A stretch of DNA of 64,000 nucleotides from Takakia lepidozioides. Its lineage: Eukaryota; Streptophyta; Takakiopsida; Takakiales; Takakiaceae. Below are positions 26,136 through 37,600 of the stretch, piece after piece (within the stretch, counting starts at the first letter, position 1; the number at the start of each line of letters is the position of its first letter). The stretch spans positions 26,722,001-26,786,000 of the forward strand of contig CM060731.1 in the NCBI GenBank assembly GCA_030704615.1, in the 5' to 3' direction. Both the position numbers and the translations under genes were made by a program. Below the pieces are notes generated by a model, which searched no databases, was not told the DNA's origin, and saw nothing but the letters and a program-made list of their open reading frames with translations.

Positions 26136-29100
26136 ACCTCAACCATGACCACAGCTTCTGGAAGAGGATCAAGAGAGGGTGTCCACAATGCCTCTTCTGG
26201 CACTTCTGGGCATGTGAAGATGCTTTGTGAGGCAGGCAGACTGAAAGAGGCTCTACAGACTTTAAACCAAGGAGGAATTTCAGCAGATTCAGAAACGTAT
26301 GTCTGTCTCTTGCATAAGTGCATCAAGGTGAAAGGCCTGGAAGCTGGAAAGCAGGTGCACACTCACATTATGCAAAGTGGATTCACGCCAAATATTTTTC
26401 TCCTCAACACCTTGTCAAATGTATGTTAAGTGCGGGAGCATCATGGATGCTCACCAAGTGTTCAACACTTGCATCAACGATCTTGATCACGTGGAATATA
26501 ATGTTGGCAGGATTTACCAAGCATGGGTGTGGTAGGAATGCTTTGGAGACCTATGAGCAAATGATGGGGGAAGGGGTGAAGCCCGACCACATCACGTTTG
26601 TGTGCGTTTGCAGTGCATGTGCAAGCCTGGCAGCCCTGGAAAAGGGGCAAAGAGGTGCATGGTGACATCGTCAGAGTGGAATCGTACCAGATGTGATCTG
26701 AACACTGCCCTGGTGGACATGTATGCCAAATGTGGGTGCATGAGGATGCAAAGGGAGTGTTCAACATATGGCTGAACGAAATGTGGTGTCGTGGAACGCG
26801 ATTGCTTGCAGGGTATGCACAGCAGGGGCGTGGGATGGAGGCTTGGAGACCTATGAGCAAATGATGTGCGAAGGGGGGGTGAAGCCGACCACATCTCGGT
26901 TTGTGTGCGTTTGCAGTGCGTGTGCAAGCCTGGCAGCCCTGGAAAAAGGCAAAGAGGTGCATGGCGACATTGCAAAGCTGGAATTGTACCAGATGTGATC
27001 CTGAACAGCCCTGGTGGACATGTATGCCAAATGTGGGAGCATCGAGGATGCAAAGGGAGTGTTCGACAGTATGGCTGAACGAGATATGGTGTCGTGGAAC
27101 GCGAGTTGATGCAGGTATGCACAGCAGGGGCGTGGGATGGAGGCTTTGGAGACTTATGAGCAAATGATGTGCGAAGGGGTGAAGCCCGACCACATCACGT
27201 TTGTGTGCGTTTGCAGTGCGTGTGCAAGCCTGGCAGCCCTGGAAAAGGGGCAAAAGAGGTGCATGGCGACATCGTCAGAGCTGGAATCGTACCAGATGTG
27301 ATCCTGAACACTGCCCTGTGGACATGTATGCCAAATGTGGGAGCATCGAGGATGCAAAGGGAGTGTTCCACAATATGGCTGAACGAAATGTGGTGTCGTG
27401 GAACGCGATTGCAGGGTATGCACAGCAGGGACGCGGGATGGAGGCTTTGGAGACGTATGAGCAAATGATGTGCGAAGGGGTGAAGCCCGACCACATCACG
27501 TTTGGTTTGGTGTGTTTGCAGTGCGTGTGCAAGCCTGGCAGCCCTGGAAAAGGGAAAAGAGGTGCATGGCGACATCGTCAGAGCTGGAATTGTACCAGAT
27601 GTGATCCTGAACACTGCCCTGGGGACATGTATGCCAAATGTGGAGCATCGAGGATGCAAAGGGAGTGTTCCACCAAAGGCTGAACGAATTGTGGTGTCGT
27701 GGAGTGCGATGATTGCAGGGTATGCACAGCAGGGCGCGCGGGATGGAGGCTTTGGAGACCTATGAGCAAATGATGGGGGAAGGGGTGAAGCCGACCACAT
27801 CACGTTTGTGTGTGTTTGCAGCAGTGCGATTGTGTGCAAGCCTTGCAGCCCTGGAAAGGGCAAAGAGGTGCATGGTTGCATCACCAAAGCTGCAATTGTA
27901 CAGATGTGATCCTGAAACACTGCCCCTGGTGGACATGTATGCCAAATGTGGGAGCATCGAGGATGCAAAGGGAGTGTTCAACAATATGGCTGAACGAAAT
28001 GTGGTGTCGTGGAACGCGATGCTTGCAGGGTATGCACAGCAGGGGCGCGGGGGGATGGAGGCTTTGGAGACCTATGAGCAAATGATGGGGGAAGGTGTGA
28101 AGCCCGACCACGTCACGGTTGTGTGCGTTTGCAGTGCGTGTGCAAGCCTGGCAGCCCTTGGAAAGGGCAAAGAGGTGCATGGTTGCATCGCCAAAGCTGG
28201 AATTGTACCAGATGTGGTTCTGAGCAATACCCTCGTGGACATGTATGCCAAATGTGGGAGCATCGAGGATGCAAAGGGAGTGTTCAACAATAGGCTCTAA
28301 CGAATGTGGTGTCATGGAACGCAATGATCGCAGGATATTGCCACAGCATGTTGTATAGGAGGTCGTGCACTATTTGAAGGAATGCAAAAGAACGGCTTGA
28401 AGCCGGACAGTATCACCTTTATATGTGTTCTCTCTGCATGCAGCCACGCTGGCCTACTGAATGAAGGAAGACGCTACTTTGATTCCCTGAGTCAAGATCA
28501 TGGTGTCACTCCGACAGTAAAGCACTTTGGCTGCATGGTGGACCTTCTTGGACGTGCGGGACAACTGGATGAGGCAGTGGTCCTGATTAATAAAATGCCC
28601 ATCAATCCAGATGCTGTGGTGTGGAGGGCTTGCTTGGTGCCCTGCAGAATCCATGGCAATGTGGAGATGGGCCTGAACGTGCAGCAACATCTATCCTCAC
28701 GTGGGATGAACAGGATGCCCGCGACTTATGTGTTGCTCTCAAACATCTATGCTGCAGCTGGCAGGTGGGATGATACTGCAAAGGTGAGAAGAAATGATGA
28801 AGGTCAGAGGGGGGTTAGAAAGGAGCCAGGTCGTTGCTGCATTGAGGTTGGCAACAGGGTGCACACCTTCATTGTAGATGACAAGTTGCATCCCAGAATT
28901 AAGGAAATCCATGCTGAGCTGAGAAGATTGTCTGGGCAGATGAAGGAGGCGGGGTATGTGCCTGACACGCGCTTTGTATTGCATGATGTGGGGGAGGAGG
29001 AAAAGGAATTTTCTCTTTGCCACCACAGTGAGAAGCTGGCCATTGGTTTTGGGCTGATCAGCACGACCCCTAGGACGCCTCTCCGTCTCATCAAGAATCT

Positions 29101-29234
29101 TCGAGTGTGTGGTGGACTGCCACACCTCCACCAAATTCGTCTCAAAGATTGTTGGACGAGCAATTGTTGTACGGGACGCTAACCGCTTTCACCACTTTGA
29201 AGATGGGATTTGTTCTTGTGGGGATTACTGGTGA
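25150..29234 (+). pseudogene. PDF-motif/PLS-DYW PPR protein, right copy, pseudogene
   Basis: A DYW-type PPR locus with upstream PDF motifs. First PDF half: EEKLWNEHFSDPSQWWDNG (to 25239). Second half: PRGPDFKHK then LWINSYKKPPWVD (25423-25516). A second, frameshifted set follows at 25740-26085. A linker (QLIKSGT) leads into the first PPR (26287-26429, ETYVCLLHKCIKVKG), then six PLS triplets with many one-base shifts (26540-28380). The longest clean stretch, 28382-29182, holds [10 protein letters not shown], the E motifs and the DYW domain with its active-site HSEK. A one-base insertion near 29110 shifts the frame, but the tail through CGDYW and stop 29232-29234 is readable in the next frame. 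Domain calls are from family knowledge. It is a pseudogene unless many indels are consensus errors. Confidence 0.88.
26540..28380 (+). repeat. Tandem PLS-triplet array, right arm, six units
   Basis: The word GGAGACCTATGAGCAAATGA (or a variant) recurs at about 26542, 26840, 27144, 27446, 27750 and 28062, a period of 298-312 bp, i.e. about 101 codons or exactly one P-L-S triplet. Units are very similar to each other and to the left-arm units ([33 protein letters not shown] recur). Indels of one or two bases between units break the frame repeatedly. Confidence 0.92.
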
Positions 29235-29926
29235 AATGATGTTTCCTGGAAAGATGCGAGGTTCTTGCTTCATTCAGTGATGTGTAGCCTACTCAGAGAT
29301 CATCCACCATTTCCTGAGAGTATTTTCCTGTGGCATATCCACAGGAAATGATAGTGGGGTCTACCCGGCATAGGTTGGGAAGTCAGCCCATAATTGCACT
29401 TGACTGAAGGGGTGATATTGGATTGACTTTGGTGACAGTGGATGGAAATCAGAGTGCTGTCCTAATTCTGGGTTTGGGTGGTGGAGCTTCTCCAAAGCTT
29501 GAAGATGGAAGTGAATACGAATTTTGATGAGCTTGATTAGAGGGGCAGCCCTGTGCACAAGTTTGTTCAGCCATCTTAAATTGCACATGTTTGTTTGTTC
29601 TTGTGGTGTGGCTTTGGATGGAGCCTTGACGAACTTGCATGAATATTGTCAAAAGCTATCCTTAACCACCAAGATCCAATCCCATGGTGGCTGCTTGAAA
29701 GTTCATATAGTGATTGTAAGGGTATTTGGGTATGTTGTTATTGATTGATGCGGCTTGACTCCCTCACCCGATAATATCGGTTTGCGCATGTTGGAGTTCA
29801 AGGTTGGGGGACAGAGGCCACCCACTACAGTTGGAGACCAGAATTGGGAGCATGTATGAAACAACTAAGCATAGTTTCATGCAACAATAAGCGATACCAG
29901 TGTCCACCGACGCAGGTCTCTATCGC
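26540..29926 (+). repeat. Right arm of the PPR inverted repeat
   Basis: Mirror of the left arm, ending near 29926 where the sequences diverge (CTATCGCTGGG here against CTATCCCTG in the complement of the left arm). It is longer than the left arm because it holds six PLS units and about 300 bp (29190-29489) absent on the left. The flank 29490-29926 is non-coding and well matched to 21776-22290. Confidence 0.88.
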
Positions 29927-31449
29927 TGGGTGTGACTCCCAGTGTGGTCTCAGTAACTACTTGAGCTGCCAATCTCAAACAAGCCAAAAAACTCTCCTGA
30001 AATCCCCTTCAAGAAAGTGAGGTCTCTTGCTTCCAGTAACCGTCAACATCCCAAAAACGAAGCTTTTGGTCTGTCATGTTGGTTCAATTAAATTCAATAA
30101 ATTGCATCCAACTAAGGGATAATTTATGTGAATAATGAGAGGAAGATATACTTACTGCTCCTCCTTTGGCTGTGTAGGGCACAGTCATCAGAAGGAAGGA
30201 TTTGTAGCGAGCCGTGTGTAGCGAGCCGTGGTGCGATGCTCAATTGTTGCGCAAAAGTTTGGGATTTCCGTTTCCTCGCATGCAAGTTTTGGGATAAAGT
30301 AAGCATAAGGAATAATGCCTCTCAAGTTTTGGGGGGGGGGGTTGGGGGGATGGTCCAGGAATTAAAAAGGGGGATAGGTATGTATCCCAGACGCATGAAA
30401 AATAAAATCAACTAAAAGGGAGTTGACATCTGCGAGTTTGTCTGAAACTTATGAAGCCTGTGGTAAGTGGCATGGGCGCCACGTGGGGGCCTCACGGGGC
30501 TGTTGGATGTGGGGGAGAACTGGGGAGGGGGAGAAACGTTGTAGAATAGAGAACATTCTAGACAGCCATTCTTTTAGTGGCGAATAATAGCCAGATTTCG
30601 ACCTCAAAAAATAAAATCGAATATTCTGTCGCAAATCCACTGTTTTTTCATGGATGAAATCGCCAAATTTCTCCAAATAAAAAATAAATTATGGATGATG
30701 AATTCGCCAAATAGGGATGATATTATGGATGATGGCACATAGGGGATGAATTACAGTGAATGAACAGAATAAATGGCTATTTCCTGCAAAACTCTGTAGC
30801 CACTCGTGAATTTTTCCAAATTTCTTAAAAAAAAACCAGTGATTCTAGAGGGAGCCGGGAAAGTGTTTCGGTAGTCGCGCCAGAACTGTACCAGCGTAAG
30901 AGGAGTGTAGCGGAGAGTACCAGAGGTTGTAGAGGCGAAGAGGAGGGCCAGCGTGGAGGCGATGAAAAGCACCGGCGCTGTAGCTAAAGTGTGTGGGAAA
31001 AGAGGGAGAGGCCGACCTAGGAAACTCACGATGACAAAGGACAGAGTTGGATCAAAACCTTTTGAGGTGTCCTAAACAGTTGGCATCGGAGGATGCGATG
31101 TCCAGGTGCACCTGTTTGATAAGAGAAAGTTGTCTTGCTGGGTTTTTGGCTATAGAATGTGGTGGTACGATGTCCAATTTATACTTTCAGATGGGAAGCA
31201 GAATATTAACTACAAGTACTATTTAGGTTAACAAACTGATAAAAACATATTTAGGAGGGGACATATGTCCAGTGTTGGGACATATTGTTATGTGTAAAAA
31301 ATTGCGGCAAATTCGGTTACACACATGGAAAGGGATGTTAGGATTTTGTTTAAAAGATTAAGGACAACCGCATTTCAAGTTTTTTAGTCATAATGTCACG
31401 GCGCATGATATGGAAGAGGGGAAAGAAATGTTAGCATTATATGGTAGTG
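29927..31449. other. Intergenic, no gene recognised
   Basis: No supported coding sequence. It contains an 11-base G run at 30331-30341, followed closely by another short G run, and several TTCGCC/GGCGAA words near 30590-30720. Confidence 0.5.
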
Positions 31450-34400
31450 CAGAGCAGTGTTATACTGTTATCAACTTTTGATGATAACATGCGGGTCCTG
31501 GTGGGAAGAATTCCTAATTTCGTGCTCTGGCATGTTCTCGAATATTAGAAAATTTATGGATTTTATTACCAGTGAGTATCAATATTGCATGTTCTGTAAT
31601 TTTTCGACTCGGTTATCAAGACTGGTATTGCATAATGTTATATTGCATGTTATCAACAGCGGGTATCAATAGTTCAGTCAACATAGTGCACACATTCGAA
31701 ACATGTATGCTTCAACATATGCATAATGCAACTACATGTCCTTGAGCAATAGCCATAGTCATCCTCACTAAGCACATAATGTGTAGATGCACATAATCTA
31801 TAGCTGCTCCTAATGCCAACACAGCTAACTACAGATAATTGCAGTAATCCATAGCTGCTCCTGAACTCCATATATTCCAGAAAACCCAACTTGCAGATAG
31901 TAGTAGAATGACAACAGATTTAGCAACTAAACAAAAACCACAACCAATGACAAACAAACTTAAAGTTGATCAACAAGATCATACATGCAGAAATGAAAGG
32001 TGAGGGCATACCTATTCATCACCCTCAAACAAGCCTGATTCAGAAATGAGCTTCTCATTCTTGTCAACAAGTGTATCCTCGGATTCAAATAAATCAGCCA
32101 ATTTTCCTACTTCAACTAGCTTAAAATCTGTCCTGACATCACTTGGCCAATTTCTATAGATCATGACCAGCTTGTCAAGGTTTTCCACACCAAGACGACA
32201 ACGTCGCAATGAAATGAACACACCAGCCACTGAGAAAATCCTCTCGGTTTCTATTTGAGAACCTGGAATGCCTAAAATCTGTCGAGCAAGATAACCAACA
32301 TTAAGAAATCAAGTCTCATTTTCATACCACAATTTAAGAGGGTCCAGGTTTTCAACATCCTCAACATGATACCGACGAAACAAAGACAACTCAGACTTCA
32401 ACAACCCTTCACTTGCTTCCTCATTGGAAGCTGCTGAACCAAACAAAGAATCACTTGGAGCTGGCTGAACCACCACTGGATTCACAGTTTGAGCACGCTC
32501 GGGACTTAAATGGACCAAAACAGTGTTTAGAAGAGGTACCAAAACCTGTCCATCATACTGTTTCACCAAGTCAGAAGTCGCACCCCTTCCAATGTAATCC
32601 ATGATACACTACAATCCTTTGAATCGGGGATCCAGCATTAACGCAAGCATGTTATGTGCTTTGACTTGTGAGAAAGTTTCAGCAAAAGCCAGAAAAGGCC
32701 GTAACACGTCAGTGATCTGAAAAGCCATGCGAGCATACAATATCTCTATTTCCTGGTCAAAGTCCCCACAACGCAATGGAGGCACAACATTAGCTCTCCG
32801 TTCAACAATCATCTTCATCGTGCTCATAATGGCAAGAGCAGAGTGTAGTGCATCTGACAGCAACCAATAACCTCTACGCTGGGTAAGTAAACATTGATGT
32901 ACAACAGGGTTTAGTGTTTCAGTCCGCGCGCGAGCAATGGCCCATGTGCAGCCAGTGGGCACCCTGGATTGTAGAGCAGTGGTCTGCCGTGTGTAACAGA
33001 TGTTGATAGCCTGGGCATATTCCAAAGTCTCTTGGAACAATATAACTTGGGAAGCAAAATGAGTTTTCACCAGGGTCTTAAGTTTCCGCCGAGGCATGCC
33101 TGCCTCTATGCAAGCCTTGTCCCATTCCACCTTTAATTTCCCTGATTTTTTTGTCCAAGTAATGGTTTTTTGAAGGGCAGCTTGTGCATCTTTCAGGCTT
33201 ACTTCCTTCATGCCCATACCAACCTTGTTTTGGTTTGTGGCATAATGACATGCCTTCGACATAGCATGACCAAAGCAGGAACCAGGATATGGAGCAGAAA
33301 GGTTAAGTGGCGTACATGAAACCACCGATGTAAGGGCAGTAGTAAGGGTGCCCAAATTGGCGCCTTCATCTTTCACATATGCCACCATTTTGTTTGTCAA
33401 GTTGTACTCTGCCAAGAGGGCCTTTACCTGCTGGGCAAGAGCTGTTCCACAAATGTCGGGTGCCTCAAACAAGCCAACAGTTATGTGACATGGAATCCAC
33501 ACTTCATTGATGAAGTTGATGACCACGGCAAAAGTATCACATCCAGATCTACTCATCCACAAATCAAAGGTAGTTGTCATGGTAGCAGCTTGTGCAATGC
33601 AAGGCAGCACAAATTGTTCCATAGTTTTCTGCAACAAATTAGAAAGATGTTCCTTCACAAGTTGCTTCCTGGTAGGAAATACCACCTGACCACATTGACG
33701 CATAATCAGCCGCCTCAACCATGGATTCTCTACTACAGACAAAGGCATGTAGCCCTTAGCAATCAGAAGCCCTAAATCCTCAATGCAACGTATCTGAGCA
33801 GGGTTGTCCTTCCTGTAGGGCTTAGCAGATCCAAAAAAAAAAGTTATGCCAGATGGAGTTATTAATTCTCTCTTCTTCGTTTTATGTCGTTTGGTGGCTG
33901 CATCTGCTCTAGGAGACATTTTCTATGTGCCTTGTACTTCAAAAGTTCAGGCCCATGCTCATTAGACACATGTTTTTTCATAGCAGTGATTCCATGATCA
34001 GGATTGTAAGATACCAAACCCTTACGGGATTTAGTTGAGCTTTGAGAGCTCTGAGCAGATCCACTAGAATGGCACATGACACACCTCATAAGTTGGGGCT
34101 GCTGCACATCTACCTTGGCGCTGGAGTCATTGAGCAAATAGAAAGCCCACACCTCAGATGAACGAGGATATGGTACCCAAAATGCAGCATTTGTATCCAA
34201 CTGCGCCACACACTGCCTCCAAATCCCCTCTTCCTCGGCAATGCGGTCCTCCAGAGATGTATCCAATGTTTGTAGTACCTCCTCCGAGGCCACACATGTT
34301 TCATATTCATCAAAGGAAGCATTCAGCAAAGTTTCAATTTCACGCGCATCAAAAGGTTCGAGTGTCCATCTCACAACATAAATATCGCTCCTGAATCCAC

Positions 34401-34690
34401 CAAATCTGTCGTTGATTGCATTCCTAAACCTACCATATCTGCCGCCTTAGCCCATGCTCATACCAGGAACGACAACGGGAGGAGGCGGCTGGTATCAACA
34501 ACAAGTAGAAACGGCAAACCCTAATCCCAGACGAGTAGGGTTTCTGAGGAAAAACCACCTTACGAAGACCCGGCAGGTCTGTTACAGGTGAAATTTTCCT
34601 ACAACCTATAACGTCGGGTAGGGTACCTGATAACCGGGTTGATGACCGGGTTGATAACCGGGTCAACCCTCTATACCAGTCCAACATTGG
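31450..34690 (-). mobile_element. hAT-superfamily DNA transposon, decayed
   Basis: Holds a hAT transposase relic on the minus strand. The right flank (34630-34680) carries three close copies of ACCGGGTTGAT or variants. The left flank has inverted counterparts: GTTATCAAC-like words near 31468, 31612 and 31650. Inverted subterminal repeats are usual for hAT elements. I could not define terminal inverted repeats or an 8-bp target duplication, so the ends are estimates. Confidence 0.7.
32012..34374 (-). pseudogene. hAT transposase with BED zinc finger, pseudogene
   Basis: Transposase of the Ac/ZBED type. The N-terminal segment (34374-33862) includes a BED finger: CVMC followed by MKKHVSNEH (C-x2-C ... 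H-x4-H). A frameshift near 33905 leads to the catalytic core (33919-32609), with TTTFDLWMSRSGCDTFAVV at the start of the RNase H-like fold and MLALMLDPRFKGL at its end. An in-frame TAG at 32609-32611 and a TGA at 32309-32311 interrupt an otherwise continuous frame. The C-terminal dimerisation domain follows (GYLARQILGIPGSQ, ETERIFSVAG, NWPSD). Three lesions make it non-functional, and the degree of decay suggests an old insertion. Confidence 0.9.
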
Positions 34691-37600
34691 TGCAGAGCTC
34701 AAAAACCTTGTGTATTACGCCATCAAATATTTCAAAAGAGCCTTCATCTATCATTTTCACCAACGGTCTGAGAAGCAATTAACAGATACATTCTCAGGCT
34801 GCCTGTTAGCAATGCTAAAATCGACAAAATTTCATGCATCAGGTACGTTTTTGCGGAAGGGTATGAATCTGGGCAATTGTGAAGCTTTATGGCGAACAAT
34901 GTTTGATGCTCAAAAAGAAAACACCATGGAAATAGTGAAGGATATTTTTTTCATGACGATGTGAAGCGGGGTTCACGGTATTTTGATGTTGATCGTTTTA
35001 GCAAAGCAGTTATTAATCAGGAACCGTACATTTCTATGTATTACGGACCTGTGAACGCTGATGTTGTATTGCTTGACCTATGCTACTGAATTTTCTGTCT
35101 AAAATTACCTATCTCAGTTGCTTGTATACACAGCTACACAAGGATTTGAAGAAATAATCGTTGTGTAAGGGGATAAGAAAAAAGACACTAGGAAGGCGAC
35201 AACTATTAAATGGGAGACAGTCCAGCGCCGAATTGCGGTAAGCAGAGTACATGTGTCATGTGCTGGTTGCTAAGGGTGACATGTGGGGGACAACCTCTAG
35301 AAGGGTCCTCTACCGCTTGAGGGGGTCGGGCCCACCGCCCTGAGACAGGGTATATAAAGGAGAAGAAGTGCGCTATCTTCCGGTGCCTCTTTCTGCTTAC
35401 TAAGTTACTACTAATTACTTACTACTAAGTTAGTATTACTAATTAAGTTAGTACTTAGTACCTATTTTAGTGGGTTTTGCACATGCAGGACCCCAAAAAA
35501 CCTGTACGCCCAAAAATATTATGTATCCATTTGAGAAATGAAATACATTTAGAGCCTTGTGTATGGACCGATTTTAAAGTATATAGAGTCTATTTTTGCC
35601 CTAACTTGGTCATACAAAGGCTGTTTCACCTCAAATTTGCATAGGGACGTGTAGATTGTGAAAATCTACCCACTTATATATTTATTTTAGTTTTTTGGAC
35701 CCTACCAAAAATCTATAGAATGTTTCTAATGTAGACCTTCCCCACATCTACTTGAGGTCTATTGAATAAGCTGCTTCAACTCATGGATGATCACTAAGCT
35801 TTGTGTTTGTAACAACCTGTCACTCTTTTGAATTGATGCATGGCTGGAGGAGATACGGAGACTATTGAAGAACTCATCAATGTCTACGCATATTTTTTGT
35901 TTTTATGTCATGGTATAATTATGTCATTGTGCCATGTTTGGTTCACATATGTGATTGGTATTTGTGGCTACATTATAAAAAATATTTTGGTCGTCTCAAA
36001 ACATGGGTGGTTAACTCATATAATTTGTCTATTCAACTCTTCCTGAATGTCGAGGTTCTGTGGAAGTTGCGTGTAACCGATATGTACTGTTTCTTCTGAA
36101 GTTTGTTTCGTTTTCTTTGTCTATTATTCTTAATGGCCAATAGTTATCTCCTTCATCATTTCTTTGTAAAATCATTTATATTAATTATTTTCCTGATGTT
36201 TAAATCATATATTTCTCGTTTATTCTCCCCTTTTTTTCTCGTTCTGGCTTACTTTTTCTTGTTTTTTTTTCGTCCTTTTTTTTCCTGGCTTTCTTCTTTT
36301 CTTTTTTTTTTTTTTTTTTTTTTTTTTCCTTATCTTTTTGTTTTATTTCCCAATTCCCACCCCAATGCCTTTTCCCCCACACCTCCACGTTTCAAAGAAC
36401 AAACCTTTGAGACTATACCTTCCAGAGATCCCCAACACACCACCTTTTCAACGAACTCTTAATATTACCTCCCTTCCGCGTGGACCTCTTTTTTTTTCTC
36501 AAATGACTCTTACCAACAGACCACCTGCCTTAGTCTACAATTCTCACCAGGCCACAACCAATTCTTGTTCAACCCACCACCTACACGATGCCCCTCGTAG
36601 TTCCCTAGCACACCCACCTCTCGCAGCCAAACTTGCAATTAGTTTTTGTATTGAAAACTTACCACCACGGAATGGATACGATTGGTCAATTGTGTTGAAC
36701 TCTATGTCCCGCAGTGCTCCCGTACACTCACTCAGCTCTTCTTCTTGCCAAGATGCGCCACTTCTATATGGATTGTCAAACAATGGATCGACTTGTACAC
36801 CACTTCTCCCCCTGCGTCAATCGCGACTTTATTGTGCGCTCTGGCAAATGGATGTAATTAAAATAATATTCCCCCCGTCCAACCCCCTGCCTCCTTCCTT
36901 TCGATGGTCACCATTAGCCGGCTCTCCTTTTTCGCCCCCCCCGTTTGCCACGTGCTGTTTTTGCCCATCCGCCACCTGGGACAGCCTGCTTGCACCAAGC
37001 AGTAAAAAAATGACTTACCATTTTCTTACCTTCTTCTAGATTAACACTTAACCCCTATTTGATTTCTGTTTCCATTTCATACACCAAGCCTCCCTTTGCT
37101 TTTATGCCAGTGTAGACTCCTTCCCTTACTGTTTCCATTTTTCGACACCCATCCTACCAACAAACCCCCGTAGGTTTCAAGGGGCTCACCCTCGGGTTGA
37201 ATCTCCTTTGTGCCTCGACAGGACTCATCGGACCTCACAATTGCCACAGACAGTTGTATTTTCCAACAATGATGTGACAGTGGGAGACCATTGAGTTGCA
37301 TTGGGTGGTGCCAAAGCAATGGTATGGGCTCCTGCCATCATGGAATGGGTTATTAGTAAATTGTGTTGTGGGTATGCACGATGTGTACCATTACAACAAC
37401 TCCAATGCTAAGGAGTGTCAAGATATGCCACCAGCACAATGAGACAATTAGCTGATTTTCAAAAAATGGGATGTGTTGCCAAAGCAAGTGTAAACTATGG
37501 TGTCTTTTGACCCTGAATGACTATTGCCTTTGTGGGAACCGTGAACATTGTTTTATATCCAACTTATGGTTTGCACTCACAACCACTAATAAAGCGATGT

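Noticed and set aside
26474-28324. Long minus-strand frames over the right PPR arm
   Set aside because: Same shadow effect: they mirror the plus-strand PLS units and carry no motif of their own.
36338-37039. 233-codon Pro/Ser-rich frame
   Set aside because: Composition follows pyrimidine-rich DNA next to a poly-T tract; there is no domain, splice pattern or homology I can support.
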